Below are positions 10,676-17,506 of a stretch of 20,410 bases of DNA, piece by piece. The stretch is from contig JBGPLH010000011.1 in NCBI GenBank assembly GCA_041486365.1, forward strand, positions 1-20,410. Reading direction: 5' to 3'. The notes under the pieces were generated by a model. That model did no database searches, was not told where the DNA came from, and worked only from the letters and a program-made list of their open reading frames with translations. This stretch comes from JBGPLH01 sp041486365 [NCBI: Thermodesulfobacteriota bacterium] (GTDB lineage: Bacteria; JAUYMQ01). Each line of letters starts with the position of its first letter. Positions within the stretch are counted from its first letter, which is position 1. Both the position numbers and the translations under genes were made by a program.

Positions 10676-10804
10676 TGTGACCGCTTCCCTCCCCGCCTTG
10701 ACCCGGTCCATGCTGCCTTTTACTACGAACCGGGTCGCGGTTCCAGCCGTGTCCCGGGGATCGAGAGATTACCCCGACAGCCCCTCTGGCGCGGCCTCTC
10801 TCTG

Positions 10805-10846
10805 GCGCCGTTGCGGGAGGGCGAAGCGCCAGCCGAACTGACGTGC
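10805..10846 (+). repeat. REP-like element, copy A
   Basis: GC-rich element with core GGGAGGGCGA followed by GCGCC; the GGCG-aag-CGCC part can fold into a small hairpin. By hand comparison it matches the reverse complement of copy B (10932-10973) at 34 of 42 positions. The same core, with one change, recurs at 19305-19339. Translated, such elements give the spurious REGEAPAE / SAGASPS peptides. Confidence 0.75.
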
Positions 10847-10931
10847 CGCTCCACCCGGAAGGCCCGGCCCGGACCCGGGAATCGAGGGGCTCGGCGGTCA
10901 CCTCGGTCATGCGGGTCTGCGTTTCCACCTC

Positions 10932-10973
10932 GCACGACGGCTCCGCGGGCGCATCGCCCTCCCAAAACGGCGC
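10932..10973 (-). repeat. REP-like element, copy B (inverted relative to A)
   Basis: Reverse-strand copy with the identical 10-nt core and a GGGCG-atg-CGCCC hairpin. Copies A and B are separated by an 85-nt spacer, so the transcript could form a long cruciform. The paired inverted layout resembles the bacterial interspersed mosaic elements built from REP units. Confidence 0.75.
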
Positions 10974-11022
10974 ATCCGCCGCCCGATCCCGTTACATCCC
11001 AGCCGCAGTTCCTCTCCCTCCT

Positions 11023-11037
11023 CCCGCCCGGCGCGGG
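11023..11037 (-). terminator. GC hairpin just after the HTTM-like gene
   Basis: CCCGC-ccggc-GCGGG gives a 5-bp stem starting 4 nt after the stop of the minus-strand HTTM-like gene, at the end of the presumed amidohydrolase-to-HTTM operon. There is no T-run, so this is a weak terminator call based mainly on position. Confidence 0.3.
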
Positions 11038-11041
11038 TTCT

Positions 11042-12262
11042 TCATTTCAGGATCCAGGCGTTCGACCTCCAGAGATCGTACTCCACCTTGCTGTGACAGA
11101 AGTTCCGGATGTCGATGACGGGCCGCAGCTCCGGATCCGTGCTCCTGCGCGAGGAGAGCTGGAGATCGAGGTCGGTGCAACGGTGCCTCTCCTCGCAGGT
11201 CCGGCGGCAGAGATTGCGGGCGAGGCTCAGATACACGATGGGATCGCAACGGATGCGCTGAGCCACCTGCGCCCGCAGGGGGCGCTCCACGATCGTTCCA
11301 TCGGGGGCGTGAAGCATCGCGCGGCCCTTGCAGACAACCCGGGCGTCGAACATGTGGAGGGCGAACAGGCGCCCCTCGCCCGTGATGGCGGTGTCGCCCG
11401 GAAACACCCAGGGAATGACCTGCAGGAACGAGAAGCAGCACAGAAAGGCGACCGTGGAAGGTGGCTCGCGCAACGTGAGGAGTCGCCGGAGGCCGGGCAG
11501 CCCGCCGTGCGCGGGGAAGGCGCGCGCGAGGGGGAAAATGGAGAGGATGGCGAACATGAGAACCGGATAGAAGTAGCCGACGACGGTCCACGAGGCGACA
11601 TGGAACGCGATGAGCTGGGCGAAGGTGGCCCAGAAGATCCAGGATCGCCGGGCGAAGAGACCAAAGACGAGGCAGGTCTCCAGGATGACCACGTAGGTGC
11701 ACGCGAGCGGAAAGAGACGCTCCGGCACTCCCAGCGGCTTTCCGTAGAGCGCCGCGCCCGACAACCACTCCCGGTCCAGTTTCAGGAGGCCGGCCCAGAA
11801 GTAGAAGGCGACGATCTGGTACTGCAGAAGGCGGCGCTTGTTCGGCAGGAACAGGAACACGAGCGTCACGAGCAACGCCATGTAGTGCTGATTGAGCCTC
11901 AGGCGGTAGTCCTGGAGCAAGATGGCGGCCTTGAAAACGTTGACCAGGACGAGCGTCCAGTAGGCATAGGGAAGAAGGCGACGGGAGAAGAACAGCGCAA
12001 CGGCGAGGACGCTCACCCCGAGGTAGCACCACAGGACGACGCGGACCCCTCCCGCGTCCAGGAAGCGGTAGTCGCCGCAGTTCTCGAAGAACGGCCAGCA
12101 GAAGGCGTTCGCGGGGGCGCGAAGGATCCTCTCGACGGATTGGCCGTGCCAGAAAAAAAAGGTCAGGACGTGCAGGGCCGCCAGGACCGCCCCGTAAACG
12201 CGCAGCACGGGATCGGCTGCAAGCTCGTCGATGTTCCTGCGGAAGAAGGTCGCGAGGCTCAC
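11042..12262 (-). CDS. HTTM-like (vitamin K gamma-carboxylase-like) multi-pass membrane protein
   Basis: A 406-residue protein with about seven to eight hydrophobic segments in the first 290 residues and a hydrophilic C-terminal domain of about 110 residues. The stretch LLQYQIVAFYFWAGLLKLDREWLSGAALYGKP is typical of the HTTM domain shared with vitamin K-dependent gamma-carboxylases and with bacterial DoxX-like relatives. The LFALHMFDAR-x-x-CKG region and the cysteine-rich LCRRTCEERHRC (near 350) follow it. The bacterial function of HTTM proteins is largely unknown. The start is GTG at 12262, only 10 nt after the acyl-CoA dehydrogenase stop, so the two are almost certainly cotranscribed. Family assignment is by motif resemblance and is less certain than the membrane topology. 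Confidence 0.75.
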   Translation of the reverse strand: MSLATFFRRNIDELAADPVLRVYGAVLAALHVLTFFFWHGQSVERILRAPANAFCWPFFENCGDYRFLDAGGVRVVLWCYLGVSVLAVALFFSRRLLPYAYWTLVLVNVFKAAILLQDYRLRLNQHYMALLVTLVFLFLPNKRRLLQYQIVAFYFWAGLLKLDREWLSGAALYGKPLGVPERLFPLACTYVVILETCLVFGLFARRSWIFWATFAQLIAFHVASWTVVGYFYPVLMFAILSIFPLARAFPAHGGLPGLRRLLTLREPPSTVAFLCCFSFLQVIPWVFPGDTAITGEGRLFALHMFDARVVCKGRAMLHAPDGTIVERPLRAQVAQRIRCDPIVYLSLARNLCRRTCEERHRCTDLDLQLSSRRSTDPELRPVIDIRNFCHSKVEYDLWRSNAWILK

Positions 12263-12272
12263 CCCGGGCCCG

Positions 12273-13967
12273 TCAGGGGCTCATCTCGTAGGCGCCCCGG
12301 AGCCCGTACACCTCGTTCCACACGCGCTGATACCGGGCCTCCTCCACCGCGGGCTTGCGGATCATTCGAAGGCAGATGTCCATCTGCGCCGGTGTGCTGC
12401 TCGGCTTGCCGTAGAGCTGCAGCGCGAACTTCGAGAAATCGCGCACCATGAAGTCGAAGATCTGGTCCAGGAGATCGTTGCCGATCCCGTAGATCGCGGC
12501 GTTCTCCAGGACAAGCTGCCCGTACACCACGAGCGTGAAGATCTCGCCGAGCGTCATCAGGAAGTCGATGTCCTTCTGCTGCGCGTCGCCGGGCGTGGCA
12601 TCCGCGAGGAACTGCTTGAACACGCCGATCTGGTCCTTGAAGACGTTCACATTGGGAAGATCGCAGGCGCCATAGGCCTTGGCAAAGTCGTGGAAGCGAA
12701 TCTTCCCGAGCCCCTTCGTGGGCCCCTGACGGAACAGGAAGTCGTCGTTGGCGGCCTCGTCGCGGCGACCCACCTCGGGGAACTCTCCCGGGGAGAAGAA
12801 GTAGTTCGGCATGAACTTGAGGATGAGCGCGATGTTCACGTGCACGGTCCCCTCGAGCTTGGGGAGCCCGCGGATGTCGCGCGCGGCCATCTCGAAGAAC
12901 ATGTCCTTCTCGAACCCCTTCGCCGCGATCACGTCCCACAGGAGGTTGATCACCTCCTCCCCCTGCGTCGTGACCTTCATCTTCACCACCGGGTTGTAGA
13001 GCAGGTAGCGGCGGTCTTCCCGCGACGCCGCGCGCATGTAGTCTGCCGCGCGCAGCGCGAAGAGCTTCATCGCCACGAGGCGCGCGTAGGCGTCGGTGAA
13101 CATCTGCTTCACGTGCGGAAAGTCCGTGACGACCATGTTGTAGAGATGGCGGCTGGAGGCGTGGTTGATCGCCTCGTAGAGGGCGTGCGTGCAGATGCCG
13201 ATGGAGGCCCAGCCGAGATTGTACTTGCCGATGTTCACCGTGTTGAGCGCCGCGTCCCAGGCGTCCTGCCCGCGGTGGAGGATGTCGGCGTCGGTGATCG
13301 GGTAGTCGTGCAGAGCGAGCTCGGACACGTAGGACTGGCTCGCGACGACGTTCCGGAGGCACACGTACTTCGGGTGGTGGGAATCGACGGCGAAGAAGAC
13401 ATACTCTCCGGTGTCCGCCATCTTGCCGAAGACGGACACCATGCGCGCTTCGTTCCCGTTGCCGATGTAGTACTTGCCCCCGCGCGCGACGTAGCCGCCC
13501 TTTCCCTCCGGGTGGAGCATCATGTCGGTCGAGTAGATGTCCGCGCCGTGCTCCTTCTCGGAGAGACCGAAGGCGAAGATGGCCCCTTCCTCGAGGAACC
13601 TCGCCGCCCGCTGCTTCAGCGCCTCGTTCGGGCTCATCCAGATCGGCCCGAGCCCGAGGATCGAGACCTGCCAGGTGTACCAGTAGCAGAGCCCGTAGAA
13701 ACCCAGGATCTCGTTGAACTCGCAGTTGCGCCAGGTGTCCCAGCGGCCGTCGGCCTCGCCCTCGCCCGCGGGCGTGAGGAGCGTCGCGAACAGGCGCTCC
13801 TTCTTCGCGAACTCGAGGAAGTCCGAGTACCAGACCCGATGGTGGTCGTCCTCCTTGAGCCGCTTCTTCCCCTTTCGCTCGAAGAAATCGATCGTCTTCA
13901 GCATGATGTCGCGCGATCGGTCGTCGGGATAGGAGCGGTCGTGCTTGCGGGGGTTCAGCAGGATCAT
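12273..13967 (-). CDS. Acyl-CoA dehydrogenase family protein
   Basis: FAD-dependent enzyme that introduces an alpha,beta double bond into an acyl-CoA, passing electrons to ETF. The 564-residue protein is longer than the 380-400 residues of classical short- and medium-chain enzymes. It has an N-terminal helical region, the middle beta domain with the flavin/substrate motif FAFGLSEKEHGAD (131-143; classical A-x-TEPEAGSD), and KYYIGNGNEARMVSVFGK. The C-terminal helical domain has ARDIRGLPKLEGTVHVN (362-378), where Glu372 corresponds to the catalytic base of the YEGT motif. A further 190 residues follow. The ATG at 13967 has an AGGA 5 nt upstream. The downstream HTTM-like gene is 10 nt away. The substrate cannot be told from sequence; the long form suggests long-chain or unusual acyl groups. 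Confidence 0.92.
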   Translation of the reverse strand: MILLNPRKHDRSYPDDRSRDIMLKTIDFFERKGKKRLKEDDHHRVWYSDFLEFAKKERLFATLLTPAGEGEADGRWDTWRNCEFNEILGFYGLCYWYTWQVSILGLGPIWMSPNEALKQRAARFLEEGAIFAFGLSEKEHGADIYSTDMMLHPEGKGGYVARGGKYYIGNGNEARMVSVFGKMADTGEYVFFAVDSHHPKYVCLRNVVASQSYVSELALHDYPITDADILHRGQDAWDAALNTVNIGKYNLGWASIGICTHALYEAINHASSRHLYNMVVTDFPHVKQMFTDAYARLVAMKLFALRAADYMRAASREDRRYLLYNPVVKMKVTTQGEEVINLLWDVIAAKGFEKDMFFEMAARDIRGLPKLEGTVHVNIALILKFMPNYFFSPGEFPEVGRRDEAANDDFLFRQGPTKGLGKIRFHDFAKAYGACDLPNVNVFKDQIGVFKQFLADATPGDAQQKDIDFLMTLGEIFTLVVYGQLVLENAAIYGIGNDLLDQIFDFMVRDFSKFALQLYGKPSSTPAQMDICLRMIRKPAVEEARYQRVWNEVYGLRGAYEMSP

Positions 13968-14067
13968 CGGGTCCTCGGGGGATGGGGTGCGTTCTGCGGC
14001 CTGGGTCTCGTTTACACGACCGCGCGAATGAGGGCAAATCGATGAAGGCCGGGGCCCGGCGCGTGCC

Positions 14068-14820
14068 TCATCGCTTCGGCCAGGCCACGCGTCCCGCCCG
14101 GATCTCGCCGGCGAACCACTCGTGATACCCGCGCGCGAGCAGCCACTCGATGCGATCGCCCCGCCAGACGATTCGCTCGGGCCTCGGGATGCTGGGCATG
14201 ACCTTCTCGAGAAAGCTCTGCGCCCGGGCGAGATCGGCGCGGCAGATGTCGAGCGCGCGCATGCGCTTGTACCAGGTCAGCAGCCGGGGAAACCTCGCGC
14301 TTTCGATGGGCACGCCCAGAAACCGCACGGCCGTCATGTGCGGGAAGAGAGCAAGGTCGGCGATCGAGAGCTCGCCGCAGATGAACTCCTTCCCGTCGAG
14401 CGCTTGTTCCAGGTCGGCGTACATCGCCTCGAGCGCCTCGCGTCCCGCCTCGACCAGACCGGCTGGGGGCGCCTCGGGGAACCCGATCCCGCCGTAGGAC
14501 ATGTCATGCAGGATCGCGTCCAGCTCCGTGTCGGCCCTCCGCTCCCATGCGCGCGCCTGCACACGAAGCGCGGGATCGGCGGGCCAGACGGCAGGCGTGG
14601 GATAGCGATGATCGAGGTAGGCCACGATGTCGGACGAGTTGACGACCACCAGATCGCCGTCCTGGAGCGCCGGCACCTCGACGCGCGGGTTGACGGCCGC
14701 CAGTGCGGCGTGTCCCGCCGGCGAGAGCCCGTCCACCGCTTCGTAGGAAAGGCCCTTGTGATCAAGCACCAGCCGCACCTTGCGCGCGAAGGGGCTGAAG
14801 GCGTTGTCGTAGAGTTTCAT
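14068..14820 (-). CDS. Glutathione S-transferase family protein
   Basis: Cytosolic GST-fold protein, 250 residues against the usual 200-220. The N-terminal thioredoxin-like domain begins MKLYDNAFSPFARKVRLVL (Ser9 is the likely catalytic position). It continues with VNPRVEVPALQDGD (cis-Pro glutathione-binding loop) and VNSSDIVAYLDHRY (the gamma-glutamyl-binding Ser pair and helix). The all-helical C-terminal domain includes FICGELSIADLALFPHM, the conserved N-capping SIAD motif. A roughly 40-residue extension ends the protein. The strong AAGGAGAGG Shine-Dalgarno supports ATG at 14820, 19 nt after the amidohydrolase stop, indicating an operon. It could conjugate or isomerise an intermediate of the neighbouring hydrolase/dehydrogenase pathway, which is inference. 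Confidence 0.95.
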   Translation of the reverse strand: MKLYDNAFSPFARKVRLVLDHKGLSYEAVDGLSPAGHAALAAVNPRVEVPALQDGDLVVVNSSDIVAYLDHRYPTPAVWPADPALRVQARAWERRADTELDAILHDMSYGGIGFPEAPPAGLVEAGREALEAMYADLEQALDGKEFICGELSIADLALFPHMTAVRFLGVPIESARFPRLLTWYKRMRALDICRADLARAQSFLEKVMPSIPRPERIVWRGDRIEWLLARGYHEWFAGEIRAGRVAWPKR

Positions 14821-14839
14821 GGGGACCTCTCCTTGCGCC

Positions 14840-15778
14840 CTATGCGCCGGGAACCTTGACGGTTGCCGGGTCGATCCCGAGCAGCGCGGCAGCGTTCTTC
14901 CAGAGCCACTTTTCCTGAATCCCGGGCCTGAGCGGCACCGCGCGCATCTCGTCGACGAGCATGGCGGGGGCCGCGCCGATGAGGAACGCGCCGGTACCGT
15001 AGAGAATCTTGTCCTGGATCGTCGTCTGTCCGTAGGTGAACAGCGGCTCCCAGCCGGCGCCCGGCGTGGTGAAGTACTTCTGACGGTGGGCGCCCAGCTC
15101 GAGGTAGACGTTCGGGTGTTTCCAGGCCAGCAGGCACGCCTCGAGCACCCAGGGGTAGCCCGCGTGGGAGAGGATGAGTTTCAGCTCGGGGAAGTCGCAG
15201 GCGACCTGATCGAAGTGACGGGGATTGCCGAGATCGCTCGGACGCGAGACGGTCCAGTTGGCTGAAGCGTGGATCGAGACGGGCACGCCCAGCTCCACGC
15301 ACTTCTCGTAGAAGGGATAATAGCGCCTGTCATCGGCCGGGAGATTGGTCATGAAGGGGCGCAGAGAGAGCCCCTTGAAAGCGCGCTTCGTGACCCAGTA
15401 CTCGACGTCGCGAACGGCACTGCTCGATCGCAGGATGTCCGCGCCCGCAAAAGGGATCACACGGCCGGGATTGCGCTCCGCGAAGGCGGCCACGTGCTCG
15501 TTCAGGACGAAGCGCGTGCCGCCCGTCGAGGCCTCGTCAAAACCCGTGACGAGCGCCATCGCAATTCCCGCCGCGTCCAGACTCGCGAGGATCACGTCGT
15601 CGTGGCAGGCCATGGCCTTTGCGGCCGCGACCCACGCGTCGAGGTTCGGCTCGCGCTTCTGGAACACCCGCAGGTACCCGAGCTGCGGCACCGGGAAGTG
15701 ATTCGCCACGTGCGCCATGATCTCGCGCGTGGGGACGATGGGGGCCCACATGTCGATCACGGGGATGTCGCGGCTCAT
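14840..15778 (-). CDS. Amidohydrolase-2 (TIM-barrel) family protein with degenerate metal site
   Basis: A 312-residue protein of the ACMSD-like amidohydrolase-2 fold, whose usual members hydrolyse or decarboxylate small aromatic and ring compounds using a bound metal. Conserved barrel features are KGLSLRPF (135-142), GVPVSIHAS (164-172; His170), LKLILSHAGYPW (199-210; His205) and NVYLELG (223-229). The N-terminal strand reads VIDMWAP (7-13) where H-x-H is expected, and the last strand reads KILYGTGAF (257-265) where GSD is expected, so three of five classical ligands are absent. The start ATG at 15778 follows AAGGAAGGGGGG; a 67-residue upstream extension is rejected. It is the first gene of an apparent operon with the GST and acyl-CoA dehydrogenase. 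Confidence 0.88.
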   Translation of the reverse strand: MSRDIPVIDMWAPIVPTREIMAHVANHFPVPQLGYLRVFQKREPNLDAWVAAAKAMACHDDVILASLDAAGIAMALVTGFDEASTGGTRFVLNEHVAAFAERNPGRVIPFAGADILRSSSAVRDVEYWVTKRAFKGLSLRPFMTNLPADDRRYYPFYEKCVELGVPVSIHASANWTVSRPSDLGNPRHFDQVACDFPELKLILSHAGYPWVLEACLLAWKHPNVYLELGAHRQKYFTTPGAGWEPLFTYGQTTIQDKILYGTGAFLIGAAPAMLVDEMRAVPLRPGIQEKWLWKNAAALLGIDPATVKVPGA

Positions 15779-15913
15779 CGCGGCCCCCCTTCCTTCGAAA
15801 GCAGCGCCTTGTGAGGCCTGCATTCTATCCGGAATCGCCCCCCCCTGCTCGCGACCTCGGGATCCGGAAGAGGGCCGTGGCACGTCGGATCCCGCATCGC
15901 GGCGATGGGAAAG

Positions 15914-15922
15914 GTTATACCA
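15914..15922 (-). promoter_or_regulatory. Extended -10 promoter candidate for the amidohydrolase operon
   Basis: On the minus strand TGGTATAAC matches an extended -10 (TG-n-TATAAT with one mismatch), about 135 nt before the amidohydrolase ATG. No good -35 is seen, which extended -10 promoters tolerate. Confidence 0.4.
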
Positions 15923-15962
15923 CTTCCGACAATCGCGTCGCTTCTCCTCGCACGCAAAGGGG

Positions 15963-15991
15963 TTGACGCTGATTGACAAGACCCGTAAGGT
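15963..15991 (+). promoter_or_regulatory. Sigma70-type promoter candidate for the secreted protein gene
   Basis: TTGACG at 15963-15968, a 17-nt spacer and TAAGGT at 15986-15991 give the right geometry for transcription starting near 15998, about 27 nt before the ATG at 16025. A second TTGACA at 15973-15978 has no -10 at the right distance. Confidence 0.5.
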
Positions 15992-16024
15992 AGCGCGGGA
16001 GAGGTTTGGCGACGGAGGATTTAG

Positions 16025-16564
16025 ATGAAGAAGAGCATCATCGTGTTGGCGGCGGCAGTGATTCTCATGACGATCGCATTCGCGATCCAGACGCAGGCGG
16101 CGTCGCCGGCCGTCATGGCTTCACAAAGGATCCTTATGTTCGACAACATGGTTGGCGTCGACGGTCCCTTTGTTGGCGACGCGAATCCAATCCGTGGCAT
16201 CAACGGCGACGACCTTCCGTGGGAGATCACCCATTACATCCGCGGGTCGTTGATGGCGGACGGCCGGCTCATGATCACGGTGTGGGGTCTGGTCTTCCCC
16301 GACGATCCCTCAGTCCCACCCGAGCTGCGGGGGAAGAACGACGAGGATCATTTTCGGGCCGTGGTGAGCTGTCTCACGGACGACGGGGCCGGAGGGGTCG
16401 AGACGGTCAACGTAACGACCGCCGGCTTCCCGGCAACGATGACCGGCTACGCCAGGATCAAGACCACGGTCACTCTGCCGGATCCCTGTGTCGCCCCGAT
16501 CATCTTCGTCATCGCGGGAAGCGAGGACAAGTGGTTCGCGGTGACAGGAGCCGAGAGCCCCTAG
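16025..16564 (+). CDS. Secreted protein of unknown function
   Basis: A 179-residue protein with a clear signal peptide: MKKS, then a hydrophobic core to about residue 20 and a likely cleavage after TQA (25). The mature part (about 154 residues) is acidic and predicted beta-rich, with two cysteines (C116, C155) that could form a disulfide in the periplasm. Segments such as HYIRGSLMADGRLMITVWGLVF and RAVVSCLTDDG suggest a small beta-sandwich, but I recognise no family. A GGAGG sits 6 nt before the ATG. The gene has its own promoter candidate upstream and a strong terminator 30 nt downstream, so it appears to be monocistronic, divergent from the amidohydrolase operon. Confidence 0.85.
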   Translation: MKKSIIVLAAAVILMTIAFAIQTQAASPAVMASQRILMFDNMVGVDGPFVGDANPIRGINGDDLPWEITHYIRGSLMADGRLMITVWGLVFPDDPSVPPELRGKNDEDHFRAVVSCLTDDGAGGVETVNVTTAGFPATMTGYARIKTTVTLPDPCVAPIIFVIAGSEDKWFAVTGAESP

Positions 16565-16592
16565 GGTTCCCACGCAAAGACCGTACGAATGA

Positions 16593-16622
16593 AAAGCCGC
16601 TGGAGGTGACTCCGGCGGCTTT
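16593..16622 (+). terminator. Strong stem-loop terminator after the secreted protein gene
   Basis: AAAGCCGCTGGAG pairs with CTCCGGCGGCTTT around a GTGA loop: 13 bp including one G-T wobble, with A-run and T-run flanks. It begins 29 nt after the stop codon. The symmetric A/T flanks could let it work on both strands, also ending transcription of the minus-strand selenoprotein gene, whose stop is about 100 nt away. Confidence 0.75.
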
Positions 16623-16722
16623 CATCTGCTCGTCGAAGAGAGGCCGGCCGGGGAGAGAGAATCCGGCCTAACGCCAAGATTGCAGCACGACGCCGCGATG
16701 CGTGAGTGGTTTTCCGGGAATT

Positions 16723-17472
16723 TCAGGGTGTTTGAGAAGGGAAGCTGGCCAGGTATGGGGGACTGAGTGAGGCATCTTCGAACAGCCGCAGGGCTGCCTC
16801 GATCACCGCGTGCTGCCCGGCGGGATCATCCGGCCTGTCGAGCGGATACCCATGCCGGAAGGGAACGAACAGGGCCCGCGGAGGCCGCACGGCCTCGGCC
16901 ACCTCGCGCAGGAGCATGATGCAGACCGTCGAGATCCCCTGCCCTTCCAGCGCCGCTGCGACCAGACTCACGGTCTGGTTGCACATGGGTCATACGGGGA
17001 CGAGGAGCGCGACATCGACGCTGTCTTCGACGAGAAGTCGCGCCGCGCGAGGCGCGGACTCCAGGGCGAGCCGGCGCGGCGCCGTGATGGAGCCCATGAA
17101 GGAGAGATGCCGGGGGGCCACCGAACCGATGCGCCCCCGCTCGGCCAGCTCCCGGACGCGATCCACGGGGAACGCGAGATTCGGGTCCCGCGCGATCCCC
17201 TCGTGGTCGAACAGCTCGCTCCGGTGGTTCTCGACCAGCGTCCTCACGTCCACGTCCGAGGGGATGTCGCGGAAGCTAGGGTCTCCGCCCCTGATCGACT
17301 TGTCGAAGGGCGCCTGGCCGGCGATCGAGAATCCCGCGCTCGTGACCAGGGCCAGTCGGCACTCCGAGAGCGGCTTGCCGAGCGGCGTCCAGGGCACCGG
17401 ATCGATCCTGCGCCAGCGGTAGGCCTGGAGAAAGAGGCGCCAGCGGAGAGGGAACTCGCTCAGGTCACCCAA
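16723..17472 (-). CDS. GrdB/PrdB-like selenoprotein with in-frame TGA (Sec161)
   Basis: Glycine/sarcosine/betaine reductase selenoprotein B family. Read through one TGA (16990-16992), the gene gives 249 residues. The N-terminal half (LRWRLFLQAYRWRRIDPVPW, RLALVTSAGFSI, IRGGDPSFRDIP, HLSFMGSITAP) ends in VDVALLVPV. The TGA, then PMC, gives Sec161-Pro-Met-Cys164, the family's redox motif, and the family sequence continues without a frame change (NQTVSLVAAALE, PPRALFVPFRHGYPL). The TGA is not a sequencing frameshift because both halves share the frame. A SECIS-like hairpin follows. The likely start is TTG at 17472, as no ATG or GTG lies in frame near it; no Shine-Dalgarno is evident. It is 34 nt after guaA. 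The reaction is unknown; stand-alone homologues outside amino-acid-fermenting bacteria are presumed thiol oxidoreductases. Expression needs SelA/SelB/SelC/SelD elsewhere in the genome. Confidence 0.88.
16961..16979 (-). promoter_or_regulatory. Bacterial SECIS-like hairpin
   Basis: On the minus strand ACCAGAC-CGTGA-GTCTGGT forms a perfect 7-bp stem with a 5-nt loop, starting 10 nt after the in-frame TGA of the selenoprotein gene. The loop has G as its second base, 18 nt from the TGA. Both fit published bacterial SECIS rules (a G among the first two loop bases, about 16-37 nt from the UGA). It would bind SelB to insert selenocysteine. Confidence 0.75.
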
Positions 17473-17506
17473 GGGCGGACACCGAAAGGAGGTACGAGGG
17501 GATCGA

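Larger units (their letters stand above)
10645..11041. other. 397-nt gene-free gap holding the REP-like pair
   Basis: Between the HxlR gene start and the end of the HTTM-like gene there is no credible coding region. Open frames crossing it are antisense extensions or translations of the repeat. It contains the HxlR dyad, the inverted REP-like pair and a small GC hairpin just past the HTTM stop. Confidence 0.6.

Noticed and set aside
10658-12451. 597-codon plus-strand frame containing REGEAPAE and SAGASPS-like peptides
   Set aside because: These peptides are translations of the REP-like elements, and the rest is antisense to the HTTM-like gene.
12231-14045. 604-codon open frame on the plus strand
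   Set aside because: Antisense shadow of the acyl-CoA dehydrogenase; charged, low-complexity translation with no motifs.
16990-16992. TGA as a true stop making a pseudogene
   Set aside because: Frame and family similarity are intact on both sides, the TGA falls at the family's redox Sec/Cys position and a SECIS-like hairpin follows; a random nonsense mutation would not give all three.
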